Positions 1-12,100 of a stretch of 64,000 bases of DNA are shown one piece after another. The position numbers were made by a program, and so were the translations under genes. The notes under the pieces were generated by a model. The model did no database searches. It had not been told where the DNA came from and worked only from the letters and a program-made list of their open reading frames with translations. Source of the DNA: Labia minor. Lineage: Eukaryota; Arthropoda; Insecta; Dermaptera; Spongiphoridae. The stretch spans positions 9,163,580 to 9,227,579 of the forward strand of contig OY720344.1 in NCBI GenBank assembly GCA_963082975.1. The letters are read 5' to 3'. The stretch's first letter is position 1. The number at the start of each line of letters is the position of its first letter.

Positions 1-380
1 CTCCTCTCATATCCATTCCAAAATGAAGTATTTATTTTAATCCAAGTTATAAATTTAAATGAAAAATAACAGCCCTTCCATTTACAATTTTTTTTTATTA
101 ATATTATTATAATAATTAAAACTAACATATCTTTCATATATCTAAGAACATATATAAGTATATTATTGATTTAACCTTTCTATATTTTAGTATTTGACTA
201 TATAATTAATAATATATAATTTTTTCCCATTTTTTAGCACTTTATTACAAACATATTATATATTTTAATTTTTTTATTCGTTGATCAAAAATAATATAAA
301 TATAAAATATATTTATTTATTACATAATAAATAGATTTTGGAAACTAATAAGCAAAGATAAATATCCAAATATTTGGACA

Positions 381-584
381 ATGGTTGCTCGTTTCAATTC
401 CTTCTTTGGCTCCACATATTTATGTAAATCCGCATTTTCTTATATGAATGCGATCAAAACAAAACAGCGATCGCAAATAACGGATCTACATTTAGAGTCA
501 TGCTTAAGAATTGCTTTAAGTTCTTAGGAGCCAAATTTTGAGAAACTTGCTGCTCTTATGCAATGCCAGGTTTCATCCAAATAA
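381..584 (+). pseudogene. hAT transposase C-terminal fragment
   Basis: Translates as NSFFGSTYLCKSAFSYMNAI, then KTKQRSQITDLHLESCLRIA, then EPNFEKLAALMQCQ. This is the dimerisation region at the C-terminus of hAT (ZBED/GTF2IRD2-like) transposases, where functional copies have the pattern C-E-x-x-F-S-x-M...R-S-x-L-T-x-x-H-L. One in-frame TAG lies near the end and the rest of the transposase is absent. It sits in the intron downstream of the last exon seen. Confidence 0.7.
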
Positions 585-1085
585 AAATTGTATGTTTAAA
601 ATTTGTTTTGTTCGTTTTTATTTCTTAACATTGTATTTTTTAAAATTTTAATAAATATTGTTAGAATTCATAAAATAAAAAATATATCGTCGGCTTAGAT
701 TGCAAACCTGCTAACTCATATTCAGCATATTTTGCACAACTTTCTTAAAACGCATAAATTTTTTGCTTGTCATGAGATTTCAATTAAATAGGTGCATAAT
801 AGCGGTGTTTCATAGCCAATGTAAGGTGTTTTTCGCTTTCTAATAGTGTGAAAATGTAATTTTTGACCAAAAGTGGAGGTTTGAAATTTAAATCGGCGAT
901 ATAATGACTTCTTTAATTATCATCTAAAATTTTAAAATTATTTGCCCATATCCATAGTCGACCGCAGACTATATTTTATTGAAAAAGTAGCCCCTAAAAG
1001 CTAAAAGTTTGGCCACACCTGATATACATACATAGGAAATTATGCTTATATATTGATTTTATAAATTAGTGTTTTTTAATTTTAC
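585..1085. other. AT-rich intron, nothing recognised
   Basis: Part of the supervillin intron 3' of exon t. No coding segment with a suitable acceptor was found on the minus strand. Confidence 0.6.
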
Positions 1086-1258
1086 CTTTCGGGTATGACT
1101 AGGCGCTTTTGAACCATTCCAACAAAATATTTGTCCACTTTTTGTGTTAAGAAGCACAAAAGAAGCCCGGCTGCGCAGACTCCGTGCATTGCATGGGACT
1201 TGAACAAGAACTGCTTCTTCCGACATTTCCCCCCGGCAAATGTATAATCGCCAGATTT
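1086..1258 (-). CDS. Svil: Svil exon t (residues 1849-1905), gelsolin-like repeat
   Basis: A 173-bp exon, acceptor TTTTTGTTCAG|AAATC and donor CGAAAG|GTAAAA, phase 1 in and 0 out. It encodes [20 protein letters not shown] and [19 protein letters not shown] then [16 protein letters not shown]. The vertebrate counterpart is EWRLYCVRGE and SSLRSRTSMVVLN. The next coding exon must lie beyond coordinate 1; none fits in 1-1085. Confidence 0.93.
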
Positions 1259-4200
1259 CTGAACAAAAAAGTATTTATTAGATATTAATAAAATACCCGC
1301 AGAGACTAATTGGTTGTATAATATTAATGGAGATAATTTCAAAAATTTCCAAATAAATAAGTATACCTTTCCTTGGATGCCCGCGACGGCCAAAATGAAC
1401 TACCATTTTCCCATTAAAAAGTCTTAAAAATGTAGGTGGCTCTGCATTTTGAACGACACGAATTTGAGGACCCCGTTCGCGATCCAATTCAACAGTTAAT
1501 AAAGCTGCCGCACCTTTTTCACATTGTGGTGAAGCAAGTCCTTGCCAGCAAAAGTAAGCGCATCGCTCACGACCTGTATATTATAAAAATATTTATATAA
1601 TTCTAAAATTGTTGTTATTTCTAGTTAAGAGAAAAATAAACATACCAATCATATTATGTTTGGATGGTAAACCGCTGAGTTCACGTCCAGTAACACTCAC
1701 GCTATACTGCCATCGGATAATATAACTATCTTCTTCATGGAACTGTCCTATAGACCCCTCAGGCAGTTCTGTATAATCATATTCATTGATGTGCCAAACT
1801 TGGATACCTTTACTAGATATTTCGAAATGACGATGAGTCTAGAAAAAAAACAAATTAAATGATAAAAATTATAATAAGAAAAAAAAATGCTACGACTATA
1901 TTATATGTGCCACTTAGAAGCCAAACGGATTAACTCCAATTTTTAAAATTTTGCTAGTAATGTAATCTGCAAGCTGACAGAAGCTTCTAAATTTAGCTAT
2001 CAAATCTCCACACATTGTGTTATTAACCCTTTAGACACAGCTAGGTTGTGTAGGAACAAAATCAAAATGGGCTTTGGGCTTCATTTTTTGTTTCATTAAA
2101 TCGCTTTGGCTTCTGAATGACATATATTTATACTAAGGATGGCCCAAGATATCACTTATTAGAAATTCCAAAGAATAAATAAACTTTTGAAAAATATTTT
2201 AAAGATTTTTTAGTATAAAAATTTTAACTTATTATGTTGTTATTTATTTGAAAATAATATAAAAGTTTATTTGACTCTACAATAACATAACAAATTATTG
2301 ATATTTTTAAATAATTATCAATGACAAGAGATATGAAATTTTGTCGATAGAAAGTATTTTAGGAATATCGCCACCACCCATATTCCTTTAATTTCTATTT
2401 AAATTCAATCAAAGTTAATATATTTAATATATTCATCTATTAATATAATTCATTGGAATAAATTAAAATTCAAGTTTATTATTTAAAAAATAATATAAGC
2501 TAAGTATATTCAAAGTACAGTAAGAGCCTGGTTAACGCTGTTTCGGTTTAAGGCTCTTTTATATAAATTGTGGGATTCCCCGAAATTGAAGGCTATGGTA
2601 GGCTTGCCGATATCCCAAGCATTTTATCTGTGTCTTTTTTTCTGTGATGTTAAACATGATGTTATTGTAAGTATAAATTTATATCCTTTAACGACTGATA
2701 TAGTAACAAATATTATGACTTTTAGTTTGTATGGTGGTGGCAATAACAAATACGAAAATAAAGCAACAAGAGAAAGCATTTTATGTGAAAATAAAATAAA
2801 AGTGAAGATTAAATATAGATAAATTTTTGTTTTATAGATATAAAAAACATAATTAATAGATTTAATTATAAAATACCTGATCAATTTTCTAACCCCATTA
2901 TTTACATGATGAGATAACCTCGTTTAACGCTTTTTTTATAACGCTCTACTTTGATGGAACGTATACCCCGTGTTAAGCGGGGTCTTACGGTATATAAATT
3001 GTAAAAAAAAAATATTTTTATTTAAAAGATAAATTTAAAATTTTTAAACAATTATTAGAATATATATATATAATATACATATAAAAAATTGAAAATTTTA
3101 AATAGTTGAATTTTCAACGACTTTAAACTAAATAATAAATTCAAAATTAATAATAAACAAACCTCTTCATCATAATAACGATGTCCACGACCAAGATGGG
3201 TTCCTTCAAGTTCCAAATCAGGTTCTCCTACTTCATTCTCATACATTGATTTTGGATCGCACGGTTTCATTTCAATGTAGGATTCGGTCTATATAGAATA
3301 TGGCATTTGTTAATTAGATTATTAGAAAAATTAAAATTTAGTTAGATAATATAATTATATTTAGGTATTTAAAAAACAATTCTATTCTTTTGATTCAATC
3401 TTTTATAAAAAAAAAAATATTATTTTAAAAATATATTTTTCAGAGAAATATTTTATTATTCTTAAATAAAATAAATACCTGTTTCTCTTCTTCTTTAATT
3501 TTAATTACACGTGAGAAATCAGGCCAATCAAGGAATTTTTCCCGAAAGAGAATTGTTTCCATATGTTGGTTTATTTTAGCTAAAATAGCCCATGAGGGTC
3601 TTTCCGTAGCCGATACTTTCACTGATTGGTCAGGTGCTCTTTGTCCCAAAAGTAGTGCAACTGAGAGAGGTGAAATGGAACATTCGGAATAATTATATCC
3701 TTCAGACCATAATTCTCGAGCTAAACGTATACCCATACGTCGCATTTCGGATGAAACTTGAGACCCTTGCCAAATATACATTTCAGAACCAAAATCAAAA
3801 ACGAGAATCTAAAAACAAAAATTATGAATTAGAATAATTTTATTATTTCTTTATAAATAAAGGAAAAATAATTTTACTTAAAATAAATTAGGAATAAATA
3901 GTATAATGTAATAAAATAATTTTGTTTTAATTTCAGGCCGATGGATATTATATAACAAGGTCGCACTAGAGATTTTAAATAAAAATTTTAAATTTTAAAT
4001 GATTTTAAATAAACCCTTTTTTGATTTGAATATTCTCAATATGTCCATTCTTCTTTCATTTTTTACTATCTCGCCAGAGATAGTATTGCGATCACGAAAA
4101 ATTTCGATGTTGAGATTTTGATGTTTTTATACGTTTTGAAGGTCCCTGAATCATTTTCACTAAGGTTGAGAAAAATGTCTATGTGTGTATGAATGTAGAC

Positions 4201-6064
4201 AACAATGCAAAAACGGTTTGAGCTAGAATCATGAAATTTGGTACATGAGCATTATTCAAAATTTGTAGTTTTTTATCAACTTTTGAGAAATGTAGCTCAA
4301 CCGGAAGAGGGTCATTACCAACAACGTTTTGATTTTTTTTCCTCTAAAGTGCCGTAAAAATTAAGATATATGTTTGATAATTTTTCACATGATTAAAAAT
4401 TGTATAAAATTGCAATATATAGAATTTCAGCTTGATTGAATCTCTGAAAGTACTGAAATTAATTTTTTAACACTGAAAATCTCACGCGCCAACACGTGAC
4501 GTGGTGCCATCAACAAAGAGCCAAACATGCGCTGGTTTAATAAATATTATTTATTAATTTTAATTTATAATTTATAATTAATTAAATTTAATTTAAATAT
4601 AATATATGTTATTTAATCCAATTCAAATTGCAAGATAGCCGAGTGGAGACACTAGCTAATTTTTAAAGTGTTAGAGCATCTCTTTATGAAATAGCTAGGT
4701 ATATCAAGAGATGCTGCTCAACTAAACAGTTTTCTCCTGAGTCTGTATTGCCTTTTATTCAGTTAAGTTGAATATAATTTCCTTTTAATGTGATGTCATT
4801 AATTAAATTGAGAATGTTTGTTTGTATATGTCCAATTTCATTTTATGTATTTATTTGTAGGGATTGTGAAATGTTTTGGAGTCGGAAAGGGGAATTGAAG
4901 ATTTAAAATCATTATATTTGATAAATGTTAGTGGTTCATAAATGTCTTAAGTTAAATAGAAAATATGAAGTGGAGATGTAAAAGGTTCCAAATTTATTTC
5001 CAAATTTTGACTCATATATACTAATACTATAAAAAAATTCACGGCGCAAAAACACACACACACAATTATTTATCTTATATTTTTATAAGTGCATAGAACC
5101 AACCTTTGAAGGGTTAAGAAGTTCATATTTAGGAATAACACCCCAAGCTGATTCAACGGGAACAAGCTCTTCTTCTTCATTTAATTCATAAACTTTATTT
5201 GTTTCAATTAATAAAGTTTCATAAAGTTCATCCTCGTCAGAAAGACCTGCCGGCTTTGCTGCACCGTTTTCTTTAACATCCATTGATGAGTCATGATTTA
5301 ATAATTTCCAAAATGCATTTAAATGTCCAGGTGAGCACGGCTTATCAGCACTTAACGTGATCACCTGATTAGCGCCATTACAGCCCAGATCACGATGCTG
5401 GACAATATGCTGGCTCACTTCTGCACCTCTGGACCGTTCAATAACATTGGCGTATTTACCAATCCAAAGATACACCTGAAAAAAGTGAAAAAAAAACGTT
5501 AACTAAAATAGATATAAACAAAAACAAATTAATATTGTATAAAATTGATAAAATTTGTTAAGATTCAATTAAGAATGATAAAAAAATATCTAAATCAGAA
5601 CACTATTAAAAATTGTAATTCAGTGAACGCTCTATATAAGCAACTCATTTGAACCATTTGCAATAAAAAAGTTTCTTATTGAAAAAAAAAGAGTATGAAA
5701 ATACTTACCATCTAGAAATTATTTTTGAAGTTATACTTCTTTAGGCGCGTTATGGAAAATTGATGGGGAGTGAAATTTTAAGATGTGTGACACGAAAAAT
5801 TAACAGTTTTTTTGTTTTTCCAGAAAAATAAATTTTTATTTGCCTGAAGTAGGATTCGAACCTACCATGTCTCTCTTCGACTACGTCATAGCGCTCAAAG
5901 CTATGACGAATCCCCAACATTATTATCTTATTTTAACCATATATGCCATCCCATGGATAGATTATTAACAATTTTTTAATTAAACACAAAATATGAAGAA
6001 TCTTGTTGAATTCTTGATGTCATATCTAATCTAAGGTGTGTAGAAAATTATAATAATTCCAAGA

Positions 6065-6104
<40 letters not shown>

Positions 6105-9100
6105 CAATCTAATACCAGACCAAATAAATAGATAGATAGATAGATGTCAACATTTCGTTTCATTTGTGTTGTTTCTAATGGACCGCTTGAACATTTCATT
6201 TCGAATTATATATGTGTGCTAATAAATTATATTCAGTAGTGATTTAAATTGAATATTTTGATTGATATTACTTACTATTTGTGAATATTAGTGAAAACAA
6301 AAAATGTGCTTATATACTTTTGAGGTTAACTATCCGTATGTATTATTTATTGATATAAATTAATTATTTAATATAATTAACACTAAATATTATTAAATTA
6401 TTAATGTTAAATACTTATTATTATATATTATTATTAATAATATATTATTATATTATTTAAATTTATATTAAATGTAGGAGGCAGGGTAGCCGAGAGCGTT
6501 GGATACCAACTTTCCACGCAAGAAGTCGGAGTTCGATTCCAACTAAGAACAAAAATTTTCAATTTAATTTAACATCAGCTGCCTCCGGCAAGCCCCACCA
6601 TGGATGTCACCTTGTCGTGTTGGGGGGCTTCGACTTAACTAAAAACATCCACGTCTCGTAGATGAGACTAGCAATCTACTCAAGAGACGCAAATCACAAT
6701 TGCTCAAAGAACCACACACAGCCTCGAAAATTGGAATGATTAACACATTGACGACACGGCAACGAACCTATTACGGCAAATGGGTTAAGATTCGCCGTAA
6801 AAATGGAACGAACACGTAGGAAGAGCCAACGCGGAAGGGCTCTTGAGAATATAGCCCGGGATGGAAAGCCAGCAACACAATTGACCAAGCCACCGAAAAA
6901 ATGGGCTGACTGCTGGGCGTACTCTTCCCAAAAAAGACCTGAGGATAGTGAAGAAGAACAGGCCTTAGGCCTATAATAGAAGAAGAAGAAGAAGAAGAAG
7001 AAGATATTAAATGTATATATTAAATATATTTTATTATATAAATATATTAATTTTCAATTTTTAATATTAATTATTGATATCTAAGATCAATCTAAGATTC
7101 TTTTAGTTTAAATTTGATGACTATTAATGGTACTATTCAATTTCAGTTCTAGTTTTCAAGATGGGTAAAACAAATGCGGAACACTGTAAAAACTATTACA
7201 ATCGAAAAAAAGCTGCCAAAGAAGCTGAAAAAATTCGACAAGGCTTTTCCGTAGAAAAACCAATAATTATTTGCATGCAATTAAAAACTATTTTTTTAAT
7301 GATGCCAAAGAAGTATAACTTCTCACGCGCGTACATAAGTACACGCACCGCTTTTTTTCTTATTTCTTTTACTAACTAAACTGGGTCAGAATAAATATAA
7401 ATAACTATTCTAATTAATAGAAATTAACTTCAAAACTGATAGCACAAAACACAAATATATTCCAATAACAGAATTTTTTACAATTAGAGGTTATGTTGTT
7501 GTGAACTCAAATATTTAGCTTAAAAAAAAACAAGTTGCTTATACAGAACAGTTGAACTAAAAAAAGTTGCTTGTATAGAGGTTGCTTATATAGAGCGTTC
7601 ACTGTATTATTTTAAAATCTATAATTTTTAGATTCAAGATAAAGGAATTATAAATTAAATGTTTTTACTTGTTTTGGTGTAACAAGGACATAGCAATCTC
7701 CTTGATTGATCGATGAAGCTATTGGCTCCACAAGACGAGTCTGGACATGCCGTCTTCCTTTGACATGCAGGAGCATTAAATCCTTGTAAGGTGATAGATC
7801 CGATATTTGTTGAACTCCTGTTTTACGAAGATTCACCGCTTTAAAGTCCTCTTTGCTTGCAAGTCCAGCCAATGCTTCCATGGCTATATGAGGTTTATTA
7901 TGTTTAACCACTAGAAAGATACAAAAAGGAAAATACAATTTAAAAAAAAAAATTGATTATATTATTAAAAAGAAGGATTAAGAAAGTATTGGGTGATGGA
8001 TGTTCTTTTACTCACATTGTTCCATTTTATATCGTTTTAATTCTTTTTCAGCAAAACCAGTAGTAGTTTCAAGATATTCTGTTTGTAATTCCAATCGATT
8101 GGCTAATGCCCGGATGGGGTTTCTCATTTTTGGAGCCCGTCTTCCTGCTTGAAATCGAGCCCGTTCTCTTAAAATGCCGGTGGAAAGTGGCGTGTGCGCT
8201 TCAATGGCATCCAAATCCACTTCTAGAGTTGTGACTGAATGATGAATTGCGATTTCTTGGCTATAGAAAGAGGTGAATGTTTCGTCATCTGCTCGTGGAA
8301 CAGATACCATACGCCCCGGAAGAGGCTCTTCACTTGGCGATTCAACTGTAGGAGAAACAACAGGACTCTCATCTGAAAAACAAACAATACCATATATATA
8401 AATACCATATATTAAAAAATCAGTAATTTAGTATATTTAGTTTATAAATAAAAGGCCAGGACTTGCACCCGGGACCACGAAGATGTGGGTTAACTCTGTT
8501 AACCACCACCCTGCGTGACGTCACAGTTTATAAATATTTCTCTAAATTTTAAATATTCACATATATATCTTAATTGAATTAAGATAATACCTGATTCACC
8601 ATCTCCCGGGGCAGAAAAACTCCGTTTAAAGGGTGAACTCCCAACTGAATTTGGAGATGAAGGGCTTGATGATACATCGGGATAATGAACTAGAACAAAT
8701 ATCCAATTAAAATAGAAGTATATTTATTTTATTGGAATTATTTAAAAAAAAGATGATCTGTTGAATATTAAAATTGAAATTTGTATATAAAGAAATCGTA
8801 AATTATATTATATCTATATATAATGGTTACAATATATTTATTTCTTATTTAGGTGATTTGCAGATATTGACGTCTTGATAATATATTAAGGTAATTTAAA
8901 GAAAGGTCAACATCTTTTTATACTTATATAATTAGTATATAATTTAAATTAAACTAAATCCAACCAAGAAAATAAATAGCCAAGTTTTATTTACCTACTT
9001 TAAAGGTTGAAGTGAAAAATAGTCACAAAGATTTTTATCTTTGTTAAAAAAACAATAGAAATAGCGGGATAATTTTCACCTTTTTTCTTTTTAAATAATT

Positions 9101-12100
9101 TATAATTTCTATTCGCAAACTCTTTTTAATTAATCCTTTTAATTTTTTTTTTCACTTATATAATATAATATCGCTAAGAGAGAATAATTTCTATATATAT
9201 ATATATGTCTTTCATTATAATTTAACTAGATTATTATAAAAACATAAAAAGAAAAAATAATCTTTTGTTATCTAAATTATCAACATATCTTAATCATTAT
9301 ATTCTTAAAAATAATTTTGTCAAGTGGTGATTCATTTTAAAGATTAATAAATAAAAGTAATAACCCATATATATATATTTAAAAATAATATAGAATATTT
9401 TTTTATTTAAAAATAATTCTTTCTCTCTCTCTTTAAGTAAATGTTTCTTATATAATTTTAAATTCTTTATTTTGATTGAATATGAAATAAGTAAACATAA
9501 AAATATAATTTTAAAAAATTCTCTAATTAAATTCTAAATATTTAATTTTGTAAAATGAATATTTAATAAATATATTTTAAAAACGTAATTAGTATATATT
9601 TGAAATATACTTTTCTTATTAAGTAGCTAATAAAAATATCTATAATTAAATTAATTATCTCTCAAATCGTTAAATAATAAAAATGTTTTAAGCGAGATTA
9701 ATTAATTTGTGTGTGTGTGGGTGATATGGATTTTTATTTAAAAGAATAATTTCATAAATTTATTTTAGGTGAGAACATTTATAGTTATAATTAAATCATT
9801 TTAATAGTTTAAAGAAAAATAAATTATATATATATATATATACTATAACAGAGACAGAAAACTGAAAATATAAAATGATTTATTAATAATATCCATATTT
9901 AATATTTTATGCATTAAAAATATAGTAAACTTTCCTTTTAAATTTAATAATAAATGAATTACCTAATATTTCGATTAAGATAAAATTATATCGTATGATT
10001 GATTCACTGATTAATATAATTAACTTTCTCTTTCCGTTAAATGGTTGAATATAAAGAAAAATTAAAAATAGGTGTTAAATTTTTTATAAAATATAATTAT
10101 TATTATCATTGTGATATTAAAATAATTAATAATCTATTAATTTATTATAATTAATATAAAAATCATGTTTCTATTTTTAGATAAGTGGGTTTTAAAAAAA
10201 AATTGATTAATGTAAGGTTGATTTTTTTTTTTTTTATGTTGTTTTCTTTTTTTGTAAATCCTCTACCCCAAATAGGGGGAGGATAGAGATATACCAGGTT
10301 TTGTATATCATCTCTTTAATTAAATAAATAAATAAATAAAAATCAAGTTTTATTTATTTATTACTAATTTGATTAGAATATTCTAGTAGATTCTTTTTAT
10401 TTCTATGATGAAGTTAAGGAAAGCTAATTGTAAGATAGGGTTGTGCAACTCCTCTACACTCTCCTATCTTGACCAATAACTAAAAATTGAACTTTTTTAT
10501 AAATCAATTATTTTAAAATATATAAATATATAAAAAAGGAATATAAATAAAAAATAATATTTACCTGCTTTGCTACGAAATGGTACAGGTTTCGGTGTTC
10601 GCTTCTTATATTTGTCGTTGCCAATAATCTCAAGCAGAGGAGATTTATTTAAAGATGGGGTTCTCTCGAGGGGTCGTCGAACATCGCCTGAGGCAGCCTC
10701 ATCCATTTTCATTTTCCCAGCGACACTGAATTTTTCCGCATCCGATTGATGTACCCGTTTCTTCCAATCATTAGAAGATGTTTCCAATTTATTAAGTCTT
10801 TCCGCAAGAATACTTCCAATGGGTGCCGGGGGATCCGCTGCCGGGGTGGAATTGGCATTATCCACCTCTTCGGTGCGACGAGCAGCCAATTCCTGCACAT
10901 AACGAGACCAACGACGGATACAATAAATTAAAGTGGCAATTGCCACCAGCAACTCGATGACTATCCACATCGTTCACTTGAAAAGAAGTCAAGGATCCAG
11001 CAGCTATGGACAAGGAGCACCAGCCATGGTTTTGCAAGAACTGAACAACACGCAACGTTCATTCACCAAGCCATAAGAAACAAGGAAACTAGGCTAGCCA
11101 AGTTGAGGAGGAGTGATAACGGAAAGGAACAACGTGCATCGCTGACCGGATGAACGCTCGGTTGCGGTGCGCTTCCTCCCGAGATAGATTTACAACTGTT
11201 TGCCAAATTGTCAAGAAGGAGAATTACGTGATACTAAAAATACACGTAAATATTCAGATAAGTGAAGATAAAATTTGAAGAGGTGACGCAGCGTAGGCGA
11301 TTCGTTGGAGATTGGACAAATGAGTCAAGCGTGTGGAAAAATGCAACTTTCGAGGCTCATCTCCCGCAAAGGTCCTCATGCTGAGAGCGAGAGAGGGCAC
11401 ATGTGCCCTTTTGACTGAAACCATTCCTATTAACGACACTGACCCCAATTCATGATTAGGCAAAAAAATAGTGATAAAAATGAATAGAATATAATAATAA
11501 CAAAATAAAAAAAATAATTTGATAAATTGATCAAATTAATGATTACTTCAAGGTTTAATTAATATTTTATATTACTAAAATTGGATATTGTTGTCCTGAA
11601 TCTTTAACATGTTTTTATAAAGAATAATACCCTAGTACCCCTCACTTAATAAATTTAGTCAAAATTAAACTAATTATTAATTATAACACAACGTTTCGAT
11701 TGCTACTTCTGCAATCGAAACGCTGTGTATATTTTTGTATTTTTTGAATAAATTTACAATAACAAATATCAATATGTGGTTTTATTTACAAAATTCAGTT
11801 ATAAATAAAAACAACCACCAAAGCTTTAATAATTTAATTATTAATTAGTTACATAAATAAATTATTATATTTTCTCAGTATGTTTTATTATGACAAATAA
11901 ATAAATGATTAATTCCGTTTTATTCTAAAATTTGATTAAAATTTTAATAAAAAAATTAAAAATATAAATTGAATGTATTTTACAAGTGCAAATGGCATTA
12001 CAAAACTTTATGAAACTAAGCTTTAGGGATTTAAATTAAACTTTGCCAAAGGATTCCTTTTTTAATTCTAAAGAAACTTTCCTTGAACAATATTTCTCGG

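Larger units (their letters stand above)
5621..7604. mobile_element. pogo-like DNA transposon remnant, 1984 bp
   Basis: Terminal inverted repeats begin CAGTGAACGCTCTATATAAG at the left and read the same on the reverse strand at the right (CAGTGAACGCTCTATATAAG). TA follows the right end. The interior holds other repeats (5841-5918, 6478-7003) and, at 7161-7270, a short frame starting [20 protein letters not shown] that resembles the basic N-terminus of some transposases. No complete transposase. The element fills most of the intron between exons o and n. Confidence 0.6.

Noticed and set aside
5841-5918. Possible functional tRNA gene
   Set aside because: The T-arm and B box are good, but the D-arm and acceptor stem do not pair, so it is a SINE head or relic.
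10858-11055. 65-codon frame ([11 protein letters not shown]...) overlapping the alternative first exon
   Set aside because: Shadow of the better supported frame that continues into exon k; no family resemblance.
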